From positions 890,001-954,000 of the forward strand of contig NZ_CP011393.1 in assembly GCF_001644665.1 (NCBI RefSeq): a DNA stretch of 64,000 nucleotides. Direction: 5' to 3'. The position numbers and the translations under genes were made by a program. This DNA comes from Fervidobacterium pennivorans (lineage in GTDB: Bacteria; Thermotogota; Thermotogae; Thermotogales; Fervidobacteriaceae). Below are positions 56,751 to 64,000 of the stretch, piece after piece. Numbering within the stretch: position 1 is the stretch's first letter; each line of letters begins with the position of its first letter. The notes under the pieces are model-generated. The model was not told where the DNA came from. It did not search any database and saw only the letters and a list, made by a program, of their open reading frames with translations.

Positions 56751-57593
56751 TTATAACCTCAAATCTTTAAGTTTAGTCTGCGCCTTTACAATTGACGATA
56801 TTACTCTTGACAATGTCTCAAACTTTTCCGCTGCTTGTTCCATTGTCTCAACAGCAGAACTGAAATTGCTATTTTCGGACTCGAGTTCTGTTTTCGTTTC
56901 TGACAAGAGTTCTGAAACATGTGAAAGCAGCGCCGAATTTTGGTTCATAAACCCCAAGAGTTGCTCAAGCGACCTTTGAATAGTCTGGAAGATTTCACCT
57001 ACTAACTTTATACTATTCAGTGCTTCGGAAACGGAAGATGAAAGTTCTTTTACCAAATCGTTTATCTCCTTCGCCACTCTGTTAGACTCACCAGCGAGTT
57101 TTTGAACTTCCGATGCAACAACTGCAAACCCTTTTCCAAATTCACCAGCCCTTGCAGCTTCTATCGAAGCGTTCAAAGCCAAAAGGTTTGTCTGTTTCGC
57201 TATCTTTGTAATCTCCAAGACCATATTTTCGACTTTGGAGAACATCTCAAGCGTTTGGGTTGTATTTTTCACAGAACCTATGACTATGTCATTTATCTTT
57301 GATATATCCGCACCAGATTTTTTAAGTTCCTCAGTTATGTTTTTGTTCACATTTTGAGATTGTTCAATAACACTGACAATCTCTTGGGACTCTTTCCCAA
57401 ATTGCTCAGACAATTTATTTAACCTTACCTGCATATTGCGAAATACATTCTCCAAGTCACGTAAATTCTCTTGGACATTTTTCACCCTCGAAATCAAAGC
57501 CTCATCGAGTTGAGCCATAAAAGAGGTCATCAAGTTTTCAGCAAAAAAAGCGGAAGACATCTTTTCTATAGTTTCTTTACTGATTTCTGGCAT
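56751..57593 (-). CDS. Soluble methyl-accepting chemotaxis protein
   Basis: A 280-residue chemoreceptor with no membrane segment. It is mostly coiled coil with the MCP hairpin tip [18 protein letters not shown] and [17 protein letters not shown] (about residues 125-165), which contacts CheA and CheW. There is no sensor domain of its own. The gene directly upstream, four bases away, encodes a di-iron oxygen-binding protein that could supply the sensing. ATG 57593 follows GGCAGGTGAT; the longer frame starting at 57620 overlaps the upstream gene. Confidence 0.9.
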   Translation of the reverse strand: MPEISKETIEKMSSAFFAENLMTSFMAQLDEALISRVKNVQENLRDLENVFRNMQVRLNKLSEQFGKESQEIVSVIEQSQNVNKNITEELKKSGADISKINDIVIGSVKNTTQTLEMFSKVENMVLEITKIAKQTNLLALNASIEAARAGEFGKGFAVVASEVQKLAGESNRVAKEINDLVKELSSSVSEALNSIKLVGEIFQTIQRSLEQLLGFMNQNSALLSHVSELLSETKTELESENSNFSSAVETMEQAAEKFETLSRVISSIVKAQTKLKDLRL

Positions 57594-57597
57594 ACTA

Positions 57598-58377
57598 TCA
57601 CCTGCCATATATCTCGTCAATAATATCTATACCGCATTTCAAGTTTCTGAACCAATCAAACAACTTCTTAACATTTTCACCTTTGAAAATTGCTCCATGC
57701 TGTGGAGCAACAATGTCTATTTCTCTTCTCTCAACGATACTCAACCACTTTCTTAAAGCAACGCTCGAAGTTATGTATCTTTTATGAAACCCTTCCATGA
57801 GTTTCACGTGTTCGTTAAAGTTCTCAACAAAAACGTAGCGTTGCCCTTTTGGAAAAACAGCAACACCCAAGTCACCTGAGAACAAAATCTTTGCCCTTGG
57901 ATCGTAAAGTGTGAAATTACCCGTTGAGTGCAAATAGTGTGTAGGAATGAATTCAAGTTCCGTTCCGGATGGCAATCTCAATTTGTCCCCTTTGTCTGGA
58001 AGTGCAACCACCCTTCTTTGGTCGTATATTCCAAAGTGCGGGAGAAACCTTGTCCAAAGTGCAGAGATATAAATCTTGGCATTTTCTGCTATGGAAAGCC
58101 AAAGCGTGATTCCAGAGGTAACGTCCGGGTCTTGATGTGTAAAGAAGATATACTTAATCTTGCTAGGTTCTATTACTTCAGAGACATTAGCAAGCACCCT
58201 TGGAAAGACGTGAGCACCACCCGGGTCAAGTAGCATTGCCTCATTTCCGTCAACTATCAGATATTGATTCGTTTGAACTATACCTTCTTCTTCCTGCTCT
58301 TCCCAAGCGAGAAAGATGAACTTGTGCTGGCCATCATCGTAAAGCGTTAAGTTCTCGGTTCCTTCTCGAAATGTCAT
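57598..58377 (-). CDS. Oxygen-binding di-iron protein (ODP type), MBL fold
   Basis: A 259-residue flavodiiron-like MBL protein without a flavodoxin domain. The iron site is visible as FFTHQDPDV (H-x-D-x-D in place of the HxExD of flavodiiron proteins), [14 protein letters not shown] and APQHG. Proteins of this kind in Treponema denticola and Thermotoga are reported to bind oxygen or iron and work with a cytoplasmic MCP. The gene order here matches that model. ATG 58377 follows AAGGGGGTG; a longer frame from 58425 starts in the promoter region and is rejected. Confidence 0.85.
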   Translation of the reverse strand: MTFREGTENLTLYDDGQHKFIFLAWEEQEEEGIVQTNQYLIVDGNEAMLLDPGGAHVFPRVLANVSEVIEPSKIKYIFFTHQDPDVTSGITLWLSIAENAKIYISALWTRFLPHFGIYDQRRVVALPDKGDKLRLPSGTELEFIPTHYLHSTGNFTLYDPRAKILFSGDLGVAVFPKGQRYVFVENFNEHVKLMEGFHKRYITSSVALRKWLSIVERREIDIVAPQHGAIFKGENVKKLFDWFRNLKCGIDIIDEIYGR

Positions 58378-58428
58378 ACACCACACCCCCTTGAAGTATT
58401 TTACAATTTGCATATATTTTAACACATT

Positions 58429-58950
58429 TTATCTAAGAAGTATGCAACCTAGGATACCAGATAATACAAGAATTGTGACCGCATCGATTTTTGTTTTAAT
58501 TAAAAGACCAACTGCTAAAATGTTTACAAAAATTGCCAACGGAGTTCCGAGTGAAGTTCTAATGAAACTTAACCCAGCAGCAGCTATCATACCAAGAACT
58601 ACGGGTTTCAGCTTGGAGATAATACTTCGAACAACTTTGTTTTCGGAATGCCTAAGGTAGAAAAGGTAAAGCGTAATTGACGACAATATAGGTACCAAGA
58701 TAACCGAAAACGTAGCGATTATAGAACCAAAAATTCCACCAACTTTGTAACCAACAAAAGTGGCAGCATTAATTCCTATTGGTCCAGGTGTGGATTGTGA
58801 TATTGCCACGATTTCGTTAAATTGGTCAAGTGTTAACCATTTATTTGTATCAACCACGTAATGGATTATAGCTTTGAGTATGCTGTAACCTCCACCGAAA
58901 CTAATTGCACCTATTTGTGTGAAGACAACGAAGAGCTTTAGGTATATCAA
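58429..58950 (-). CDS. chrA: Chromate transporter, C-terminal-type half
   Basis: A 173-residue CHR-family membrane protein with the motif FTQIGAISFGGGYSILKAI near residue 10 and STPGPIGINAATFVGYKVGG near residue 52. It makes a functional unit with the overlapping gene upstream, as short-chain CHR proteins come in pairs. The substrate may be chromate or another oxyanion. Its ATG overlaps the stop of the upstream half by four bases. Confidence 0.9.
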   Translation of the reverse strand: MIYLKLFVVFTQIGAISFGGGYSILKAIIHYVVDTNKWLTLDQFNEIVAISQSTPGPIGINAATFVGYKVGGIFGSIIATFSVILVPILSSITLYLFYLRHSENKVVRSIISKLKPVVLGMIAAAGLSFIRTSLGTPLAIFVNILAVGLLIKTKIDAVTILVLSGILGCILLR

Positions 58951-59519
58951 TCCAGGTCCCCCTCTGTGGTTTTATTTACAAAGAATCGGATAATCCCGTA
59001 TAAAATGGCCAGTAAAATGACGTACACGGGATTGAACTTCAAGACAGTAACGGTGGAGAAAGCAACTATGAACACGACCAAATCTTCTAAACTTCTCACG
59101 CTGCTCTTCCAAAGTTTTAATACGCTAACAACTATAATAGCAAGCAGAGGAATTTTCATACCGTTAAGAAACGGCTTTAAGAAGTTATAAAATCTCCCGA
59201 GCACGATTGCAACGGCAAGGATTATAATCGTTGGGAAGAAAATAGCACCCGCAACAGCAGCAATTACCCCTGGAATTTTTCTTAACTTGTAACCTACAAG
59301 TGTAGAAGTGTTGACAGCGATTGGTCCAGGCATAGATTGTGCAATGACCAAAAGCGAATCAAATTCTTCTGGTCGCAAGAACTTATGTTTTATCGCAAAT
59401 TCTTCGCGAATAATGGGGACCATAGCATAGCCGCCGCCGATAGTAACACCACCTATTTTTGCTGTAATTGAAAAGAGCTTCCATAAGGAGACCTTTTCGT
59501 TGTTTTCTAGTCTGCTCAA
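58947..59519 (-). CDS. chrA: Chromate transporter, N-terminal-type half
   Basis: A 190-residue CHR-family protein with ITAKIGGVTIGGGYAMVPII near residue 17 and SMPGPIAVNTSTLVGYKL near residue 65. About five hydrophobic segments are visible. The second half is encoded by the next gene, with a four-base overlap. Both halves share the same plan, which reflects the internal repeat of the long-chain CHR proteins. Confidence 0.9.
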   Translation of the reverse strand: MSRLENNEKVSLWKLFSITAKIGGVTIGGGYAMVPIIREEFAIKHKFLRPEEFDSLLVIAQSMPGPIAVNTSTLVGYKLRKIPGVIAAVAGAIFFPTIIILAVAIVLGRFYNFLKPFLNGMKIPLLAIIVVSVLKLWKSSVRSLEDLVVFIVAFSTVTVLKFNPVYVILLAILYGIIRFFVNKTTEGDLD

Positions 59520-59570
59520 GTTAGCACCCCCGAACTGTTTTAAATTTGCTCACTCTATGAAGATATATGC

Positions 59571-59616
59571 TAAAATGATTATAGCACAACTAAAATAATT
59601 ATAGCACAACTAAAAA
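59571..59616. repeat. 20-bp tandem repeat carrying duplicated -10 boxes
   Basis: TAAAATgATTATAGCACAAC and TAAAATaATTATAGCACAAC stand in direct tandem, followed by a partial third start (TAAAAAT). On the minus strand each copy gives GTGCTATAAT, an extended -10 pointing at the chrA pair (TATAAT at 59583-59578 and 59603-59598). On the plus strand each copy gives TAAAAT, a possible -10 for the EamA gene. Confidence 0.7.
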
Positions 59617-59643
59617 TAAGCAGAAACAAGGGGGAACAAATAG

Positions 59644-60516
59644 GTGACGAGCGTTGCTATTTTTCAAATTCCGCAAATGGCAGGTTTGCTGTGGATGAGT
59701 GTTCGTATTATTCTACTTGGTTACGAACGCATAGCTGGGAATAAGATATCTAAGGGTTCCCCTACTTTCGTGGCTGCGTGGGGGTTTTTTTTCTTCTCTT
59801 TCCTTTCATTCTTCCCATTCTTCAATACAGTTACTTGTGAAATACTTATGAAGTCACTTTTGAGTGGTTCTATCTATTCAATCTCATTTTCACTTTACAC
59901 ATATGCCTTAGGACACGAAGATGCCTCTGTCATCGCACCGTTGTATAACTTAAACGCTATATTTTTAGTAATATTGGCTTCTATATTTTTAGGTGAAACG
60001 TTTAGTATAAAAAGGCTGATAGGTGCTGTTTTGATGATTTACGGTGTGAGTTTTTTAAAAAAAGGGGAGAATGTAGTCGTTTCCTATGCAAATATCATCA
60101 AAAGTAAAGGAGCAGTGGCGATGATTGTATCATCGCTACTCATGGCAATTGGTAGAATCATCGATAGGAAGTTTACAATAAGTCTTTCGCCTCTTGGATA
60201 CTCGGTGGGAATATACCTTGTGATAAGTACCTATATTTTGGTTTACGGGATTGCATCTGGAAGTAGAATTTCAGACTACACAAATTTAATCAAACAAAAG
60301 TGGCTTTATCTTATTTTAGGTGGTATTTGCAACGCTTATTCATACGTTGCTCTCTTGAAGGCTTTCAATTATTTCGGTGTTAGCGTAGCAGAACCACTTT
60401 CTATGTTATCTGTTTTTGTGACGATGTTTTTTGCTAAGATTTTTCTCAGAGAACGGATTGGTGTTAGGTTACTGGCAGCTGTCTTGTTGTTTGTGGGAAG
60501 TATTTTGATATACTAA
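59644..60516 (+). CDS. EamA/DMT-family transporter
   Basis: A 290-residue membrane protein with about ten hydrophobic helices in two homologous halves, as in EamA drug/metabolite transporters. The end of the first half (YNLNAIFLVILASIFLGE) is repeated in the second (EPLSMLSVFVTMFFAKIFLRE). The substrate is unknown. The start is GTG after AAGGGGGAAC. It converges with polA, with only two bases between stop codons and no terminator visible. Confidence 0.85.
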   Translation: MTSVAIFQIPQMAGLLWMSVRIILLGYERIAGNKISKGSPTFVAAWGFFFFSFLSFFPFFNTVTCEILMKSLLSGSIYSISFSLYTYALGHEDASVIAPLYNLNAIFLVILASIFLGETFSIKRLIGAVLMIYGVSFLKKGENVVVSYANIIKSKGAVAMIVSSLLMAIGRIIDRKFTISLSPLGYSVGIYLVISTYILVYGIASGSRISDYTNLIKQKWLYLILGGICNAYSYVALLKAFNYFGVSVAEPLSMLSVFVTMFFAKIFLRERIGVRLLAAVLLFVGSILIY

Positions 60517-60518
60517 CA

Positions 60519-63212
60519 TCACAACATGTACTTTTCCACGTAAATATCAACCAGCAAGGGAACTCTCAGTTTTACGGCATTCTCCATCTCAGATTTGACG
60601 ATTTCTTTCATTAACTCAAGTTCATCATCAGGTACTTCAAATACCAATTCATCGTGTATTTGAAGTATCATCATGCTCTTTAAATTCTCTTTCTTCATTC
60701 TTTCGTGTATTTTTATCATAGCTATCTTCATTATATCTGCTGCGGTACCTTGTATTGGTGTATTTATAGCAATCCTTTCGCCCTCAGCTCTGATGTTTGG
60801 ATCCTTTGCATTTATTTGTGGTACTTCTCTTCGTCTGCCAAACATCGTTTTAACATACCCGTTTTTCCTCGCAAATTCTTTTATCGTTGCTATGTAGCTC
60901 TGAACACCCTTGTAGGTGTTAAAGTAAGCATCTATTATTCTTCTTGTTTCTTTTACGTCTAAGCCTATCCTTCTTGACAAACCGTAAGGTGACACACCGT
61001 AAACTATTGCAAAATTGACCATCTTCCCGATTCTTCTCATACTTTCGTTGACAAATTCGTCGCTCACACCGAATATTCGTTTTGCTGTCTCTAAATGAAT
61101 ATCTCTGTTTTCACTGAAGGCTCTAATAAGTTCCTCATCTTCGCTCATATGCGCCAAAACTCTCAGTTCAATCTGTGAGTAGTCCGCTCCAAGAATCCAC
61201 CAATTTTCCTTTTGTGGTTTTACAGCCGTTCTAATTTCTTTTCCTTCGTCCGTTCTCCCTGGCAGATTCTGTAAATTGGGGTCTGAACTGCTCAACCTGC
61301 CAGTTGCAGTTCCAGTCTGATTGAAAGAGGCGTGGACTCGACCGGTGTGTTTATTCACCATCGTTGGTATAGCATCTACGTACGTACTTTTCAGTTTCTG
61401 TATCTTTCGATATTCCAGTAGCAGACGAGCAATCTCAAAGTCGGGCGCCAAGTTTTCTAAAACCTCCACATCTGTTGAATAAGCGCCAGTATTTGTTGAT
61501 TTCATTGCAGGAAGTTTCAATTTTTCAAACAATATGTAGCCAACCTGCTTTGGTGAGTTCAGATTAAATGGCTCTCCTGCTATTTCAAATATCCTTTGTG
61601 AAAGTGAAGATAGCTTTTTCTCCATTTCCAAGGACAACGAAGAAAGATATTTCGTGTCAAAGAACACACCATTGAGTTCCATCTGTGCCAAAACAGAGAC
61701 AAGGGGTAATTCGATTTTTTCATAGAGTTCAACCATTTCGTTTGAGTATATAAGAGGATAGAGCTTGTTATGAATGCGCAAGGATATATCTGCATCTTCA
61801 CAAGAATACCTCGCTGCACGTTCAACAGGCACATATGAGAAATCGCCAGCAAAAAGCGGCAGTGCACCCTGCATGACCTCGTCATAACTCATCATCTTGT
61901 ACCCAAGGAACTTCAAAGCCATCTCATCGAGGTTGAACCTCTTTTCGTTCGGGTTCAGCACATAAGCCTCTATCATAGTGTCGAAAGCGGGATATTCAGG
62001 TTCTATGCCCGCTCTTTTCAAAAATTTGATATCAAATTTTAGATTATGACCTCCGAATCTCCTTGCGCCGACAACTTCTTTTAAGAACTCTTTGACTTTA
62101 TCGAGTGGAAGGTTTGGTCCATCCAAATGTGCCACTGGTATGTAATAGGCCCTGCCCTCGTCAATAGCTATGGAAATGCCTACTATCTTACCTGTGAATG
62201 GGTCAAGGGAACTGGTTTCTAAATCAAGTGCTACCTTCTTTGCTTTGAGTATTTCTTCAAGCAATCCTTTGAGTTCATTTTCTTTTGAGATGACATTGTA
62301 CTCAACCGCTTTTTCAAGTGAAGCGCTCAATTGTAATTCTTTTATTATACTCGCAAATTCAAACTTTTTTAAAACCTCCAACAACTTTGCCGAGTCATAA
62401 CCTTGGTATTTCAGTTCCTTCAAATTGATTGGCAACTCAATCTCATAATTCAGTTCTACGAGTTTTCTGCTCAGTTCATAGTCCTCATAGTAACCCAAAA
62501 GTTTTTCTCTAATCTTATCCGGTAATTTGTCCTGGTTTTTTAGCGCATTTTCCACGCTTCCAAAGTCTTGTAGTATCTTCACCGCTGTCTTTTCACCTAT
62601 GCCAGGCACTCCTGGGATGTTATCTGAAGCATCACCAACTAAAGCAAGGTAATCAACTATCTGATGCGGGTAGACTCCGTATCGTTCGTAAACATCTCTT
62701 ACAGTGTATTTTCTGATATCGGTTACACCTTTTTCTATACGCCATACTGAAATATTTTCGTTCACAAGTTGGAGCAAGTCTTTATCGCTTGTTACAACGT
62801 TTATTTCCGAGATTTCCAACAAACCTTTTTCTTTTTCAAATCTTTTAGCCAGTGTGGCTATCACGTCGTCAGCTTCGTAACCTGGCATACGAACAAGTTT
62901 GATTCCAAAACCTTCTATTAGCTCGCCCACAAGATTAATCTGTCTAAGCAACGGTTCGGGAGTTTCAGGGCGATGCGCTTTGTATTTTTCGTAAAGTTCT
63001 CTTCTATATGTACTACCACCTTTTACATCCACAACAAAAACACAGTAGTCTTCACCTACTGTTATGTGTTCTTTTATAAACTTTAGCAACATTCGAGCCA
63101 AACCATAAAGTGCTCCGGTTGGAATACCGGTTGTGGTCGATAAGGATTGGTCTATGGCATAAAAAGCTCTGTAAAGTAGACCTGTTCCGTCAAATAGAAA
63201 TGCTCTCGCCAT
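60519..63212 (-). CDS. polA: DNA polymerase I
   Basis: An 897-residue repair and Okazaki-fragment polymerase. Residues 1-290 are the 5'-nuclease (YKAHRPETPEPL, GYEADDVIA, VGDASDNIPGVPGIGEKTA). Residues about 305-480 are a 3'-5' exonuclease whose key acidic residues are kept (LDLETSS, NLKFDIKFL, YSCEDADIS), so proofreading is probably active, unlike Taq. The polymerase domain has motif A DYSQIELRVLAHMSEDEEL, motif B RRIGKMVNFAIVYGVS and motif C QIHDELVFE. Its start overlaps the end of the CMD gene by 23 bases. Confidence 0.97.
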   Translation of the reverse strand: MARAFLFDGTGLLYRAFYAIDQSLSTTTGIPTGALYGLARMLLKFIKEHITVGEDYCVFVVDVKGGSTYRRELYEKYKAHRPETPEPLLRQINLVGELIEGFGIKLVRMPGYEADDVIATLAKRFEKEKGLLEISEINVVTSDKDLLQLVNENISVWRIEKGVTDIRKYTVRDVYERYGVYPHQIVDYLALVGDASDNIPGVPGIGEKTAVKILQDFGSVENALKNQDKLPDKIREKLLGYYEDYELSRKLVELNYEIELPINLKELKYQGYDSAKLLEVLKKFEFASIIKELQLSASLEKAVEYNVISKENELKGLLEEILKAKKVALDLETSSLDPFTGKIVGISIAIDEGRAYYIPVAHLDGPNLPLDKVKEFLKEVVGARRFGGHNLKFDIKFLKRAGIEPEYPAFDTMIEAYVLNPNEKRFNLDEMALKFLGYKMMSYDEVMQGALPLFAGDFSYVPVERAARYSCEDADISLRIHNKLYPLIYSNEMVELYEKIELPLVSVLAQMELNGVFFDTKYLSSLSLEMEKKLSSLSQRIFEIAGEPFNLNSPKQVGYILFEKLKLPAMKSTNTGAYSTDVEVLENLAPDFEIARLLLEYRKIQKLKSTYVDAIPTMVNKHTGRVHASFNQTGTATGRLSSSDPNLQNLPGRTDEGKEIRTAVKPQKENWWILGADYSQIELRVLAHMSEDEELIRAFSENRDIHLETAKRIFGVSDEFVNESMRRIGKMVNFAIVYGVSPYGLSRRIGLDVKETRRIIDAYFNTYKGVQSYIATIKEFARKNGYVKTMFGRRREVPQINAKDPNIRAEGERIAINTPIQGTAADIMKIAMIKIHERMKKENLKSMMILQIHDELVFEVPDDELELMKEIVKSEMENAVKLRVPLLVDIYVEKYML

Positions 63213-63573
63213 TTGCTTGGAGCCTCCGGATTTCCAATAGTGTATTTACTGCTCTCCTCAAATGTGGAATAACAATTGAACCACCTACGATGAGTGCTAT
63301 ATCAAATGTCTCAAAAAACTCTTCGTCCGTTACCCCAAGTTCAGCACATCGTATCATGTGGTATGTTATACAATCATCGCACCTAAGAACCATCGAAGCG
63401 ACAAGTCCCATGAGTTCCTTATACTTAGGCTCAATAGCACCCTCACGGTAAACTGCACCATCAAGATTCCAGAAACGTTTTGTATTTATCGTCCCGCGGT
63501 CTAAAATTTCTTTGTTCATGCGTTCTCTGAATTTTTTAAACTCTTCAAGTGTGTTGAATGTAGTCTCCGACAT
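63190..63573 (-). CDS. Carboxymuconolactone decarboxylase/AhpD-like protein
   Basis: A 127-residue helical protein with the redox motif CDDCITYH near residue 77, as in AhpD-like members of the CMD family. The catalytic histidine four residues after the second cysteine is present. It may reduce peroxides or serve another thiol reaction; aromatic degradation is unlikely here. It overlaps polA, and GGAGG for polA lies inside its last codons. Confidence 0.85.
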   Translation of the reverse strand: MSETTFNTLEEFKKFRERMNKEILDRGTINTKRFWNLDGAVYREGAIEPKYKELMGLVASMVLRCDDCITYHMIRCAELGVTDEEFFETFDIALIVGGSIVIPHLRRAVNTLLEIRRLQANGESISI

Positions 63574-63617
63574 TCCATTCCCCCCTAAAGGTTAATACAA
63601 GCCAATACAAGAATATT

Positions 63618-64000
63618 TTAATATCTCTCTATACCAAATCCAGTCTGACCGGGTCCCACATGCATAGAGATAACCTTACCGGTAGGTGTGTAGTATACAT
63701 TCTTGACTTTGTAAATTTTTCTTAGCTCCTCTTCTATCTCTTTGAGCTCCTCCATGTTGTCACAACTTACCATGTATAAATCCACGGTACTACCGGCAGG
63801 GAACCCCTCTTCCTGAGCTTTTTTGATTAACTCTTCGTGTATTGCTTTTGTTGCTCTTGCTTTTGTGAATGGAACCATGTTGCCTTCGTCATCTATGTAA
63901 ATACCTACTTTAATCTTCAAAAGCGAGCCCACAAATCCCGTGAATTTACTGACCCTTCCACCTTTAACAAGGAAGTTGAAGTCTTGGACATAGAAGAACG
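63618..64000 (-). CDS. DegV-family fatty-acid-binding protein (N-terminus outside the window)
   Basis: The C-terminal 127 codons of a DegV protein, open to the right edge. The segment holds FNFLVKGGRVSKFTGFVGSL and ends with VISMHVGPGQTGFGIERY, both typical of DegV. The family binds fatty acids and serves the FakB role in Firmicutes. A GTG at 63932 is an internal codon, not the start. It lies 44 bases ahead of the CMD gene. Confidence 0.9.
   Translation of the reverse strand, partial: FFYVQDFNFLVKGGRVSKFTGFVGSLLKIKVGIYIDDEGNMVPFTKARATKAIHEELIKKAQEEGFPAGSTVDLYMVSCDNMEELKEIEEELRKIYKVKNVYYTPTGKVISMHVGPGQTGFGIERY

Noticed and set aside
59571-59616. CRISPR or mobile-element repeat
   Set aside because: Only two 20-bp units in direct contact, with no spacers, transposase or target duplication.
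63618-63932. Complete 104-residue small protein
   Set aside because: The frame continues past the GTG to the window edge with DegV-type sequence, so it is the end of a longer gene.

Overview
The window reads as the chromosome of a thermophilic, fermentative bacterium of the Thermotogae, most likely the Fervidobacterium/Thermosipho branch. This rests on the gene set rather than on a database match: NfnAB, an archaeal-type RtcB, rubredoxin, MutS2, many sugar ABC cassettes without their own ATPase, A+T-rich DNA, strong GGAGG ribosome sites and frequent GTG/TTG starts. No rRNA, tRNA, CRISPR array, insertion sequence or prophage was seen.

0-12.5 kb is mostly on the minus strand. It holds a partial exported protein, truA, a membrane GGDEF-like protein, rtcB with an MFS transporter, a gltX-cysS-proS tRNA-synthetase operon and a rubredoxin. 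A plus-strand PLP decarboxylase of the ornithine/lysine type sits among them.

12.6-24.6 kb is on the plus strand. It holds an MBL hydrolase, glgA, galT, an Mrp-type ATPase, a YaaR-like protein and uppP. A small barrel-like exported protein, a VWA/metallopeptidase-like protein, mutS2 and a long FtsA-like ATPase follow.

24.9-54.0 kb is a carbohydrate-utilisation island of about 29 kb, all on the plus strand. First comes an ABC sugar cassette. A GH30 gene and a binding protein follow, behind a palindromic operator. A second copy of that operator precedes two carbohydrate-binding lipoproteins, a barrel-like protein and a paralogous binding protein. Last is a tightly packed 18.3 kb run of 11 genes: a 982-residue membrane-anchored binding protein with a CBM-like region, two permeases, an NHL-TPR-Yip1-like membrane protein, a DUF5696-like protein, two more permeases, GH3, a 1074-residue GH161/GH149-like phosphorylase, a GH16 laminarinase-type lipoprotein and a LacI regulator. 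The enzymes fit a beta-1,3(1,6)-glucan (laminarin-like) pathway: outside cleavage by GH16/GH30, capture by lipoproteins and binding proteins, ABC import, then phosphorolysis and GH3 hydrolysis inside. The giant binding protein, the NHL-TPR-Yip1 protein, the DUF5696-like protein and the doubled permeases form the part that looks least described.

54.1-64 kb is mostly on the minus strand. A di-iron oxygen-binding protein and a soluble chemoreceptor are followed closely by nfnA-nfnB. There is also a pilin-like small protein, a two-gene chromate-transporter pair, polA with a CMD-family protein, and the end of a DegV-family gene. An EamA transporter lies on the plus strand.
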